Below are positions 26,554-34,830 of a stretch of DNA of 64,000 bases, piece after piece. The stretch is taken from assembly GCF_944391105.1 (NCBI RefSeq), contig NZ_CALXSK010000002.1, forward strand, positions 107,149 to 171,148, read 5' to 3'. Below the pieces are notes generated by a model that was not told the origin of the DNA, made no database searches, and saw only the letters and a list, made by a program, of their open reading frames with translations. Position numbers and translations under genes: made by a program. The DNA is from an uncultured Victivallis sp. (GTDB taxonomy: Bacteria; Verrucomicrobiota; Lentisphaeria; Victivallales; Victivallaceae). Position 1 is the stretch's first letter, and each line of letters starts with the position of its first letter.

Positions 26554-27858
26554 ATGTCCTGCGGCAAGATCGGCGGAGGCTATCTCGACTCCCTCTCGAT
26601 GTTCGGGATCAAGCCGGGGTTGGAGGCCAGCTGTGAACTGATGCGCCGGGTGGGGAATCCCGAACGGGAACTTTCCTTCCTTCACATCGCGGGTACGAAC
26701 GGCAAGGGGTCCACGGGCGCAATGCTCGAATGTATGCTGCGCGGAGCGGGTTTTACCACCGGATTCTACTCCTCTCCGCATCTGATTGACATCCGCGAGC
26801 GCTTTCGCGTGAACGGTCTGGCGGTTTCCGAGGAGGATTATCTTGCTCTTTCGGCCGAACTGGCCGAGGCGGCGCGTGCGGAGACGGGGCGTTCCTTCAC
26901 ATTCACCTATTTTGAGTTCACGACCGTGCTCGCCGCGATGATTTTCGCGCGGGCGGGGGTCGACATTGTGATCTGGGAGACAGGCATGGGAGGCCGTCTC
27001 GACTCGACCAATGTGGTCCGGCCGATCGCGTCGATCATCACCGGGATCGCGCTTGATCACCAGGCTTATCTCGGCGATACGATCGAAAAAATCGCTGCGG
27101 AAAAAGCGGGCATCGCCAAACCCGGCGTCCCGGTTTTCACCGGCGTCATGCCGGATGAGGCGCGGCGCGTCATCGCCGAACGGGCGCGCGAGCTTGGATG
27201 TGACTGTTTCCCGGTTTCGAAGGAGGACTTCAAACCGGTTACGCGCCGATTCGACGGGACGCGCACCGTGCAGGAGTTCGATTACGAAGGCCGCCGCATC
27301 ACGCTGCCGCTCATGGGGGAAATGCAGCGGCGGAATTTCCGGCTTGCGGCGCTTGTGCTGGAAAAACTTTCGCCGCGCCTCGGAATCGATCTCGACCGGG
27401 CATTCCGGGCGCTTGCGACCTGTCGCTGGCCGGGCCGCTGCCAGCAGGTGAATGAACGGCTGATCGTCGACGGGGGGCACAACCCGGACGGGATCGCTGC
27501 GCTCTGCGCCGCGCTGAAGGAGACTTTCCCCGGTGAGAAGTTCACCGTGGTGTTTGCCGGATTCAGGGACAAGGACGTCGCGGGCGGTTTGCGGCTTCTT
27601 GCGGAACTTGCCGCAAAATTCATATTTGTTCCGCTCAGGGAGTCCGATCGCCCGAGCTACAGTGGCGAAGAACTGATCGCGCTGGCGAAACAGAGCGGTG
27701 TCAAGTCGCAGTTCGCTTCTGCTCCGGACGCGGCGGCTGCGCTGAAACTCGCTTATGAGGATGCTCCGCGACGGGTTGTCGCAGCCGGTTCCCTCTACCT
27801 GGCTGGAGATGTGCTGTCGGCATCCGTCGACCCCGCCGCGGTTTTAAATCTTGAATGA
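26554..27858 (+). CDS. folC: Folylpolyglutamate synthase / dihydrofolate synthase
   Basis: 434 aa from the ATG at 26554, with GGGAGG 7 nt upstream. It adds glutamate to folates and, in many bacteria, to dihydropteroate. The Mur-ligase P-loop is HIAGTNGKGSTGAM, followed by YSSPHLIDIRERFRV. The segment WETGMGGRLDSTNVV and the second domain motif VDGGHNPDG are typical. It lies between the tolB-like gene and lon. Confidence 0.94.
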   Translation: MSCGKIGGGYLDSLSMFGIKPGLEASCELMRRVGNPERELSFLHIAGTNGKGSTGAMLECMLRGAGFTTGFYSSPHLIDIRERFRVNGLAVSEEDYLALSAELAEAARAETGRSFTFTYFEFTTVLAAMIFARAGVDIVIWETGMGGRLDSTNVVRPIASIITGIALDHQAYLGDTIEKIAAEKAGIAKPGVPVFTGVMPDEARRVIAERARELGCDCFPVSKEDFKPVTRRFDGTRTVQEFDYEGRRITLPLMGEMQRRNFRLAALVLEKLSPRLGIDLDRAFRALATCRWPGRCQQVNERLIVDGGHNPDGIAALCAALKETFPGEKFTVVFAGFRDKDVAGGLRLLAELAAKFIFVPLRESDRPSYSGEELIALAKQSGVKSQFASAPDAAAALKLAYEDAPRRVVAAGSLYLAGDVLSASVDPAAVLNLE

Positions 27859-27891
27859 ACATTTTCTCCGTAGAAAGGGAGCAGATACGAT

Positions 27892-30324
27892 ATGGCAGAT
27901 TCCTCGACAATTTCCGTTACCGGGCTCGGTTCGGTCAAAGCGGAGCAGTCCGTTCCGCTTTTCCTGATGCGCGATCCGGTCATTTTTCCGTTCAGCCTCA
28001 CGCCGCTCCAGGTCGATGAGGAGAATCTTTCCGCGTTGCGTCAGGCGATGGCGCAGGAGCGGCTTCTTGCGATCTTCCCGGAACTGCCCGGTGACGAGGA
28101 GCTGGGCATGCTGCCGGTGCAGGTTCCGCTGAAGCTCTTCGTGTACCGGGAGAAACGCTACGGCGGAGTCGGTGTTCTGGTCCGCGTGGTCAAGGAGTTG
28201 AACTTTCCGGACGGTTCCGTCCGGATTCTTGTGCGCGGAATCAAGCGGATTTTCTGCCGCCAGATCGAACTGGTCAACGGCGTCTCCGTCGCCAGAGTTC
28301 AGCTGTTCACCGACTCCCAGGCGGAAAACGAGGATACGGAGAACCGGGCGCGGCAGAAATCCGTGACCGTCGCATTTCAGGAGCTTGCCTCCGCCATGCC
28401 CGGATTCCCCGAGGAACTGCAGGTCGCGGTGCTCAACGCCGAGTCGCCCGGACGATTCGCCGATCTGCTGGCTGATTCACTCAATATCAGTTATGCCGAG
28501 AAAATTCTGCTGCTCTCCATGACCGCGATCCGCAAGCGGCTGGAGGTTCTTGCGATTCTGCTGAACCGGGAACTTGAGGTTCTGAAACTCGGCATGAAGA
28601 TTCAGAGCGAGGTGCATCAGGCGATGAGTCGTCAGCAGCGTGAATTCTTTCTGCGAGAGCAGCTTCGCACGATTCAGCAGGAGCTCGGTGAAGACAGCCG
28701 CAATCCGGATATCATCGAGATTGAAGAGCGGCTTGAAAACATCGAACTGCCTCAGCACGTGTTTGACGTGGTGCGCAAGGAGCTTTCCCGGCTCGAAGTG
28801 ATTCCGCAGGCTGCGCCGGAGTATCATATCTCCTACACCTACATTAACTGGTTGCTCGATCTGCCCTGGTGCGTATTCACCGAGGATCGTCTCGACTGTG
28901 CGGAGGCGCAGAAGGTGCTTGACGCGGATCATTACGGACTTGAGGATGTAAAAAAACGGATTCTCGAATTTCTTGCCGTGCTTCAACTCAAGGAAGGGGA
29001 GGACCGCAAGGCGCCGATTCTCTGCCTCGTCGGCCCGCCGGGCGTCGGCAAAACTTCGCTTGGACAGTCGATTGCAAGGGCGATGAAGCGGAATTTCATC
29101 CGCGTCTCCCTGGGCGGTGTCCGGGACGAGGCTGAGATCCGCGGCCACCGCCGCACTTATGTCGGCGCTCTGCCCGGAAGGATCATCCAGAATTTGAAAA
29201 AAGCCGGCAGCGGAAATCCGGTGTTCATGCTTGACGAGATCGACAAACTTGCCAATGATTTCCGCGGGGATCCAGCTTCCGCTCTGCTGGAGGTGCTCGA
29301 TCCTGCTCAGAATTTCTCGTTTAACGACCACTATCTTGAGGTTGATTACGACCTTTCCCGGGTGTTCTTCATCGCGACGGCGAATCTGCTCGACACGATT
29401 CCGGGGCCGCTTCAGGATCGTATGGAGATCATCCGGCTGCCCGGTTACACCTCGTATGAAAAACGCGAAATTGCAAAGCGGTACCTCGTCGGCCGTCAGA
29501 TCAAGGCCAACGGACTCAAGCCGAAACAGGTGCGTTTCCGGCTTGCGGCGGTCGATGAGTTGATCGACCATTATACGCGCGAAGCGGGTGTTCGCGAACT
29601 TGAGCGGTGTATCGGCCAGGTTTGTCGCCGCATTGCCCGCCGTATCGTCGAAGGGGAAATCGCTCCGGATGCGACCGTTTCCGTCACACCCGCTCTCGTT
29701 CAGGAGCTGCTCGGCGCACGAAAATACATCCTTGACGAGGCCGCCGAAAATCTTGGCCCCGGCTGTGCGACCGGTATGGCATGGACGAGCTGCGGCGGCG
29801 TGATCCTGCCGGTCGAAGTGATTTCGATCCCCGGCAAGGGAGGGCTGAAGCTCACTGGTTCGCTCGGCAAGGTCATGCAGGAGTCGGCGGAGGCGGCGTA
29901 CAGTCTTGTGCGCGCTCATGCCGGAGAATGGGGGATCGAACCGTCGTACTTCGCGGAGCATGACTTCCATATCCATGTTCCGGACGGCGCGACGCCGAAG
30001 GACGGTCCTTCCGCGGGGGTGACCATCGTGATGGCGCTCATCTCGCATCTGCGGAACATACCGTTGCGCCCGCGCCTTTCCATGACTGGAGAAATCACGC
30101 TGCGCGGCCGCGTGACCGCTGTGGGCGGCATCCGGGAGAAGGTGATCGCCGCGCTGCGTGCCGGGATCGATACGGTCATGCTGCCGGAAGAGAACCGCAA
30201 GGATGCGCTCGAATTGCCCGAAATGGTCAGGGAAAAGCTTGAATTTCACTTCGTCTCCGATTTCCGAGAGGCGATGGAGGTCGCGTTCTCTCCCGCGCGG
30301 AAGGTGGAACGAAAGAAAAAATAA
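27892..30324 (+). CDS. lon: ATP-dependent protease Lon
   Basis: 810 aa, normal length. Lon degrades misfolded and regulatory proteins in the cytoplasm. Order: N-terminal substrate domain, AAA+ module with Walker [12 protein letters not shown] near residue 380 and Walker [10 protein letters not shown], then the C-terminal protease domain with Ser in KDGPSAGVT near 704 and its partner Lys in [10 protein letters not shown] near 749. The start has an AAAGGGAG site. It follows folC by 33 nt and precedes the LolA-like gene by 26 nt. Confidence 0.97.
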   Translation: MADSSTISVTGLGSVKAEQSVPLFLMRDPVIFPFSLTPLQVDEENLSALRQAMAQERLLAIFPELPGDEELGMLPVQVPLKLFVYREKRYGGVGVLVRVVKELNFPDGSVRILVRGIKRIFCRQIELVNGVSVARVQLFTDSQAENEDTENRARQKSVTVAFQELASAMPGFPEELQVAVLNAESPGRFADLLADSLNISYAEKILLLSMTAIRKRLEVLAILLNRELEVLKLGMKIQSEVHQAMSRQQREFFLREQLRTIQQELGEDSRNPDIIEIEERLENIELPQHVFDVVRKELSRLEVIPQAAPEYHISYTYINWLLDLPWCVFTEDRLDCAEAQKVLDADHYGLEDVKKRILEFLAVLQLKEGEDRKAPILCLVGPPGVGKTSLGQSIARAMKRNFIRVSLGGVRDEAEIRGHRRTYVGALPGRIIQNLKKAGSGNPVFMLDEIDKLANDFRGDPASALLEVLDPAQNFSFNDHYLEVDYDLSRVFFIATANLLDTIPGPLQDRMEIIRLPGYTSYEKREIAKRYLVGRQIKANGLKPKQVRFRLAAVDELIDHYTREAGVRELERCIGQVCRRIARRIVEGEIAPDATVSVTPALVQELLGARKYILDEAAENLGPGCATGMAWTSCGGVILPVEVISIPGKGGLKLTGSLGKVMQESAEAAYSLVRAHAGEWGIEPSYFAEHDFHIHVPDGATPKDGPSAGVTIVMALISHLRNIPLRPRLSMTGEITLRGRVTAVGGIREKVIAALRAGIDTVMLPEENRKDALELPEMVREKLEFHFVSDFREAMEVAFSPARKVERKKK

Positions 30325-30350
30325 GGTAACCCTGGAGAGGAGTTTGCCCG

Positions 30351-31076
30351 ATGAAACGTTGGATATTGCTGGTGTTGTTTGCGGTCTGGACGGCCTTGCT
30401 TGCCGCTGCGGAGGAGCTGCCGCTCGATCGATTCATGGAGCGGGTGCGATTCCCGAATCCGACGGCAACTTACGCTGCGCTAGAGGGGCAGATTCAGCAC
30501 CGCCGCAGCGGGGAAGCCCCGAAAAGCGAATCGATCTACTTCGCGGTGATTCTTCAGCCTGAACGCATGACCGGACAGATCATCATCGGCGATAAAGAGG
30601 GGTATTTGATCGGCCAGACCCGCAACTCCGGCGACTCGGAGACCAGCGTCGTTCCGATGCAGGGGAGCCGTCAGGAGAATCCGATGCTCGGATACATGGG
30701 GGTGCGTGCCTCGGATCTGACGATGAGCTTTCTCTTCTACCCGGTTCTGAAGGAGCTTGAGCCTGAAATTGTCCGGGCAGTCCCCTGCCGGGTTGTGCTG
30801 CTTGAGGCTCCTGACAAGAGCGAACAAGTAAGGGTTTATATTGCCCGGAATCACTATTTCCCGCTGAAGGCCGAATTCCTGAAGCCGGGTGAGTCGGAGC
30901 CGTTCCGGACACTCGAAGTGAACAGCTTCAAGCAGGAGAACGACCTCTATTACACCGACGAGATCGGCCTTTTCGGCCCTGGCTGGCGCACCCGGATCAA
31001 CTTCAACAAGTCCGCGAAAGTCGGGCTCTTCGTACCGGGCGACAAGGCGGCATCGTCGATTATCCGGACGCTCTGA
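30351..31076 (+). CDS. LolA/outer-membrane-lipoprotein-sorting-like periplasmic protein
   Basis: 241 aa. Signal peptide MKRWILLVLFAVWTALLAAA. The rest is a beta-rich domain of the LolA/LolB/MucB type by size and by the pattern of strands (TGQIIIGDKEGYLIG, RVYIARNHYFPLKAEF, LEVNSFKQENDLYYTDEIG). Such proteins bind lipid or lipoprotein acyl chains. The call is by overall look only. An AGAGGAG ribosome site precedes the ATG, and the gene is the last in the tolB-like/folC/lon series. Confidence 0.6.
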   Translation: MKRWILLVLFAVWTALLAAAEELPLDRFMERVRFPNPTATYAALEGQIQHRRSGEAPKSESIYFAVILQPERMTGQIIIGDKEGYLIGQTRNSGDSETSVVPMQGSRQENPMLGYMGVRASDLTMSFLFYPVLKELEPEIVRAVPCRVVLLEAPDKSEQVRVYIARNHYFPLKAEFLKPGESEPFRTLEVNSFKQENDLYYTDEIGLFGPGWRTRINFNKSAKVGLFVPGDKAASSIIRTL

Positions 31077-31133
31077 TCACCACGATAGCGGGCGAAGTGG
31101 AACTTCGGATTCCCGTGGGCGGACGCTGCCATT

Positions 31134-31166
31134 TTGCGGTTGTCCCGTTTTCGGGGCCAACCGCAA
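31134..31166. terminator. Bidirectional-looking hairpin between the lon operon and the AT-rich island
   Basis: TTGCGGTTG with an internal CCCG pairs with CGGG and CAACCGCAA. The U-tract is weak (TTAT on the plus strand). The two flanking genes converge here. Confidence 0.5.
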
Positions 31167-31940
31167 TTATAAAATTGTCCAGGAATCCCATTGGGGCAAA
31201 ACAATGGAGAATTCCGGAAAATTCAGTGTATAGTCGAAAATCAGAAAATATTTTTTCATGCCATATCGTTGAACAGAAGCTTGTGAAGAATCCAAATGCA
31301 TTATACAAAAACGAGGAGCAATATTTTTATTGTTTGGAATGATTAATACTTTGATTGTAAATGGATTATTTTCCGGGGATAAAATGATCAATACTTCTTC
31401 TGTGTTTTTTATTTCAGTACTCCCATAGTATTCCTTTTTTTCAGGTATAAAATATTCTCCAGGAAATATATAGGATATATTATACGTGGGAATGGGCATC
31501 CACCGGGAATTCTTTTTAGATAAACTGAATAAGTAAATTTTCGCGTTTAATTTATATTTTTCCTCATATCCATCCTTTAATAATTTTTGCTTTTGGCTGA
31601 TAGACAATCCATCAACAGAAAATTCAGAAACAGGATCGTTTTCTTCTCCAGTACCTTTCCTCATGTTTTCAAGAGAAAGAAAAGGATATTGTTGAGGATC
31701 TGGAAAACAAAAACGTACTAGTACCGCATTGCGGTCAGGGGTTGTTACATTGCATCCTGTTAAACCTGATAACGAAATGAAAATACCTCCAAAGACAATA
31801 TATGCTTTTTTTATTTTATGCATTTTATTAAGGCTCTTTGGTGACTCATAGTTCTTGATTGCGCCTCTCATCAATATACCGTACTGACGGCACCATATCA
31901 AAAGACCGATAAAACCGCTGTTGAAAATTACATTGGTCAT
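31167..31940 (-). CDS. AT-rich unknown lipoprotein
   Basis: 257 aa if it starts at 31940, where the ATG overlaps the upstream stop as ATGA. The recognisable lipoprotein signal begins later, at the ATG at 31823 (MHKIKKAYIVFGGIFISLSG then LTGC). The extra 39 residues are unusual for a signal peptide, so 31823 may be the true start, giving 218 aa. The mature part is Lys/Tyr/Ile-rich beta-type sequence with no motif I know. Codon use and base composition are far more AT-rich than in the core genes around it, pointing to horizontal origin. Confidence 0.6.
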   Translation of the reverse strand: MTNVIFNSGFIGLLIWCRQYGILMRGAIKNYESPKSLNKMHKIKKAYIVFGGIFISLSGLTGCNVTTPDRNAVLVRFCFPDPQQYPFLSLENMRKGTGEENDPVSEFSVDGLSISQKQKLLKDGYEEKYKLNAKIYLFSLSKKNSRWMPIPTYNISYIFPGEYFIPEKKEYYGSTEIKNTEEVLIILSPENNPFTIKVLIIPNNKNIAPRFCIMHLDSSQASVQRYGMKKYFLIFDYTLNFPEFSIVLPQWDSWTIL

Positions 31941-32800
31941 TTTGTGTTACGGTTTGTTATTTCTATCCAATCATGATAAGAGAGTTGCTTGACAATTTTA
32001 CCTTTTTTATCCCAGATTGTTACGTCTGACCATGTCCCGTTTGTTCCAGATATACAACGCTTAAGACCGCCAGCAGGGAAGAACGAGCAGTCAAAATTTA
32101 AATCTTCCATCTTTATCGTACCAGCAACAATTTTCTTTTGCGCCATCGTAACTGAAAAGAATAATTTTCCCCACGGCGATTTTTCGTTCGGATCTTTGCC
32201 TGTTGCAACATTATATAATGCCCCATTGACTATACTTAAGTTTTGTATATAATTATGATTATAATATTTTATCAATATGGCCAACGAATTTTTACCAAGT
32301 TGTACTTTTTTTAACCCAATTTTGTTTTCGCCAATTTTTAAGTAAAAAAGCAAATCACCATATTTTATTAAATTTCGATATGCAGTATTAGATGCAGATG
32401 AATATTCTATCGGATAATAATTAGGGTTATTTATTGTCGGAATATCTCGATTATAGTAAGTGATTTCCATGGAAGGTGAGGTTATTTTTTCAATTTTCAT
32501 TGCAATATCTTTGATAAAATAAACATTGAAAACAACATTGTCATACTCTTTAATTTTAATACTCACAGCATTATCATATCGAGCATGAACATTTTTATCA
32601 AAGTCTAAATCAGCTACCTGAAGGGAGAAAATTTTCCATTCCCCTTTGTCGGGATTAATATCTTTTGTTTGGGGCAATTCATTTATTATTGGGGATAGTA
32701 GAAACGCAAATGAGTAGAGGTCATGATCGTTCACTTCAGTAGCGATGCAATTTGCGACAAAGGCGATATGAAAAGATATTAGTAAAAAAGTTATCTTCAT
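31937..32800 (-). CDS. AT-rich unknown secreted protein
   Basis: 287 aa from the ATG at 32800, which opens a classic signal peptide (MKITFLLISFHIAFVANCIA). An upstream in-frame ATG at 32830 sits on the edge of the 180-bp repeat. The mature protein is rich in Tyr, Asn, Ile and Lys and has no motif I recognise. It shares a 4-nt overlap with the lipoprotein gene downstream. The pairing of a secreted protein with a lipoprotein in a mobile-looking island would fit an effector/immunity or surface system, but this is inference only. Confidence 0.6.
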   Translation of the reverse strand: MKITFLLISFHIAFVANCIATEVNDHDLYSFAFLLSPIINELPQTKDINPDKGEWKIFSLQVADLDFDKNVHARYDNAVSIKIKEYDNVVFNVYFIKDIAMKIEKITSPSMEITYYNRDIPTINNPNYYPIEYSSASNTAYRNLIKYGDLLFYLKIGENKIGLKKVQLGKNSLAILIKYYNHNYIQNLSIVNGALYNVATGKDPNEKSPWGKLFFSVTMAQKKIVAGTIKMEDLNFDCSFFPAGGLKRCISGTNGTWSDVTIWDKKGKIVKQLSYHDWIEITNRNTK

Positions 32801-32826
32801 AATTGTCTGCTTTCTGTAAATCTGTT

Positions 32827-33006
32827 TCATGTGCGGGAATAAATGATTCAGTTTTTCAGTAAAAAACAGATGACACTTTTCTCCCTGTTAATAAATTGAC
32901 AGTCAATATGATGCAACATTGCATCTATTCTGTCAATAAAAGAAAGATAGCATGAAAAATTTCGATTGCAAATCAGAATTTCTGAGTCATAAATCAAATT
33001 GACCGA
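32827..33006 (+). repeat. Long direct repeat, copy 1 (about 180 bp)
   Basis: It is nearly identical to 34462-34642 in the same orientation; by eye about nine differences including one 1-bp gap. It contains an imperfect palindrome (32896-32936: TTGACAGTCAATATGATGCA against its complement). On the minus strand it lies immediately 5' of the secreted-protein gene and ends at CACATGA. Confidence 0.9.
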
Positions 33007-33012
33007 TAACTT

Positions 33013-33539
33013 CCGGAAATTTGCGCACATTTTGAGAGAGGGCACTTGAACAAGGGCCTGTTTTCTGATTGATTACAGTCATCACACAACAATCAATCGA
33101 AAGGAAAACAGACCAGCGCAAGAAAACAAAGCTGATCATTGAAGCTGAAACGGATTACAAGTTTTGTAGAAACCAGCGTGGAGGAGACATTGTCTTATAT
33201 GGATTTCCCGTATGAGCACTGGAGCCGGTTGCGGACAAATAACGGTCTCGAACGCATTATGTCGCCGTACCCGGGTTGTCGGCAGCTTTCCGGATGGGTA
33301 CTCGGCTATGATGCTGGTCGGAGCCAGGCTCAGACATATTTCCACAACAAAATGGGGCACTCGGCAGTACATGAATACTTGCAAACTTTACGAAGGTGGT
33401 ATAAGGTAAAAAGACGGGAGGCTCCGCCTGCGCAACCGACCTGCTCCTCCGGAGCTCTCAGGTCGGTCGGTTGCTTCGGCTGCGCCAACTCACGTTTGTC
33501 ATCTGTAATCGCTCAGAAACAAATGTGCGCAAAATTTCG
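33013..33539 (+). mobile_element. Degenerate IS256-family element
   Basis: Perfect 13-bp inverted repeats bound the segment: TTTGCGCACATTT at 33020-33032 and its complement at 33521-33533. Between them lie the C-terminal remains of an IS256-type transposase, with most of the element missing. An internal hairpin (33433-33473, CAACCGACCTG arms) and a second imperfect inverted repeat near 33050-33112 are also present. Confidence 0.6.
33139..33409 (+). pseudogene. IS256-family transposase C-terminal fragment, frameshifted
   Basis: One frame reads VEETLSYMDFPYEHWSRLRT followed by NNGLERI, which is the conserved IS256 transposase C-terminal region (DFP.EHW..IRTNN.LER). After about 33258 the homology continues in the next frame as RRTRVVGSFPDGYSAMMLVG and ARLRHISTTKWGTRQYMN. 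The catalytic N-terminal and middle parts are absent. Confidence 0.75.
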
Positions 33540-33648
33540 AACACTACCGGTGGACAGAATCTGGCGATCCTATATTCATTTGCTGCAATTTGCAAAGCAA
33601 ATGGAATTCCATTCCGAAAATGGCTGGAAGATGTTCTTCCACGTTTGA
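33540..33648 (+). pseudogene. IS66-family transposase C-terminal remnant
   Basis: The frame through 33549-33647 reads GGQNLAILYSFAAICKANGI then PFRKWLEDVLPRL, the typical IS66 TnpC C-terminus. Nothing else of the element is left. It abuts the IS256 remnant. Confidence 0.65.
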
Positions 33649-33679
33649 GTTGTATATTGTTTGCAATATCGCATCTGCA

Positions 33680-34210
33680 TTACTGCCTCACTTGTTTGTT
33701 TAAAATCCCGCATATTCCATCCCTGATTTGAACGGCATCCTCATATGTATAAGTTATAATAATTTCTTTACAAGTGATAGTGATTCTTGGATACGGTCCG
33801 TATGTATTATTGCATGAGATTTCAATATTTTTAGATGAATCTATAATAGATCGCAAAGAAACAACCCCTTGAGGTGCTATTTCAACGATAGGAATTCCAT
33901 ATTGTGTTTCATACTCAGAAGGTGTTAATTTCTTCTTGATTACTGTTGGAGTACATTTTTTCAATATAGGCAACAACGAGGCAACTATTTCTGCAGATTG
34001 CACTTCTGAATATTCAGTATTTCGCATGCTAACATTTTCCCAGTGTGAAACCTGAACAGTAAAGTACGTATTTGAAATGATAGAAATAATGTGTTCGGTT
34101 CCCTCATACAATGAAAACATTTTTGAGGAAGTAACTTGTTCGCGACACGACACAGTAACCAGACATATCAGAACAATAAAGGAAGATTTAGCATTACCAA
34201 ACTTCATCAT
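33680..34210 (-). CDS. AT-rich unknown lipoprotein, second pair
   Basis: 176 aa from the ATG at 34210, which has GGAGG 6 nt upstream and overlaps the previous stop as ATGA. Signal and lipobox: MMKFGNAKSSFIVLICLVTV then SC. The mature part is beta-type, ending in ICGILNKQVRQ, with no known motif. Like the other lipoprotein of the island it is the second gene of a coupled pair behind a copy of the 180-bp repeat. The two lipoproteins do not look like close relatives by eye. Confidence 0.6.
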   Translation of the reverse strand: MMKFGNAKSSFIVLICLVTVSCREQVTSSKMFSLYEGTEHIISIISNTYFTVQVSHWENVSMRNTEYSEVQSAEIVASLLPILKKCTPTVIKKKLTPSEYETQYGIPIVEIAPQGVVSLRSIIDSSKNIEISCNNTYGPYPRITITCKEIIITYTYEDAVQIRDGICGILNKQVRQ

Positions 34211-34440
34211 AACCTGCCTCCATGTGCTTCCCATACCTCGCTAGAGAACAGATCAGTGGTAGTCTTATAGCTATTTGGTACGAAATTGTTTTCATCATCA
34301 AGTTGGGAGCCATACATCAATCTATTATCCGAACTGATCGCAATATAATATTTAGTTCCGTACGCGGTAGCACCTTTCCTTAGCGCGGCAGCAGCAAATA
34401 ACTTTGCTAATCCAGACGAGGTACAACCTGCAAATCGCAC
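34207..34440 (-). CDS. 77-codon ORF, probable C-terminal remnant of a larger protein
   Basis: It begins at a GTG (34440) just inside the repeat border and reads RFAGCTSSGLAKLFAAAALR, then TKYYIAISSDNRLMYGSQLD, ending SSEVWEAHGGRL. There is no signal peptide and no clear ribosome site, so it may be the tail of a gene truncated by recombination at the repeat. The stop overlaps the lipoprotein start (ATGA). Function is unknown. Confidence 0.4.
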   Translation of the reverse strand: MRFAGCTSSGLAKLFAAAALRKGATAYGTKYYIAISSDNRLMYGSQLDDENNFVPNSYKTTTDLFSSEVWEAHGGRL

Positions 34441-34461
34441 TGTTGCATTACGAGCAAACTG

Positions 34462-34642
34462 TCATGTGCGGGAATAAATGATTCAGTTTTTCAGTAAAAA
34501 ACAGGTGACACTTTTCTCCCTGTTAATAAATTGACAGTCAATATGATGCAACAATGCATCATATTCTGTCAATAAGAGTAAGATAGCATGGAAAATTCTG
34601 ATTGCAAATCAGAATTTCTGAATCATAAATCAAATTGACCGA
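34462..34642 (+). repeat. Long direct repeat, copy 2 (about 181 bp)
   Basis: Same sequence and orientation as 32827-33006. It has the long imperfect palindrome (34531-34572) and a perfect 8-bp dyad TTCTGATTGCAAATCAGAA (34596-34614). On the minus strand it precedes the second gene pair. Confidence 0.9.
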
Positions 34643-34742
34643 CGCAGGAAAGCCTTCGATTAATGCACGCCGCGATGCACCTGCTCAAGAATGTCCATGC
34701 TCCAGATCAGATGCACGTCGCAGTATTCGACCAATATAACAA
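34643..34742. other. Short gene-free segment between repeat copy 2 and the giant gene's terminator
   Basis: Base composition is core-like again. A 40-codon plus-strand frame and a 25-codon minus-strand frame are open but have no supporting signals; I see no gene. Confidence 0.3.
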
Positions 34743-34772
34743 ACAGGGAGAAAACCAGATGGTTTTCTCCCT
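34743..34772 (-). terminator. Terminator of the giant FnIII/PPC gene
   Basis: A perfect 13-bp inverted repeat (CAGGGAGAAAACC with its complement) and a 4-nt loop; on the minus strand it is followed by TTTGTT. It lies 58 nt past the stop. Confidence 0.8.
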
Positions 34773-34830
34773 GAACTTTTCCGGTTGACGCTCTCACCGG
34801 CGGAATGTATCCGCCGGTGGAGTGTTGCCG

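Noticed and set aside
34643..34810. Short ORFs on both strands (40 and 25 codons)
   Set aside because: No ribosome site, no homology by eye, and overlap with the terminator of the giant gene.
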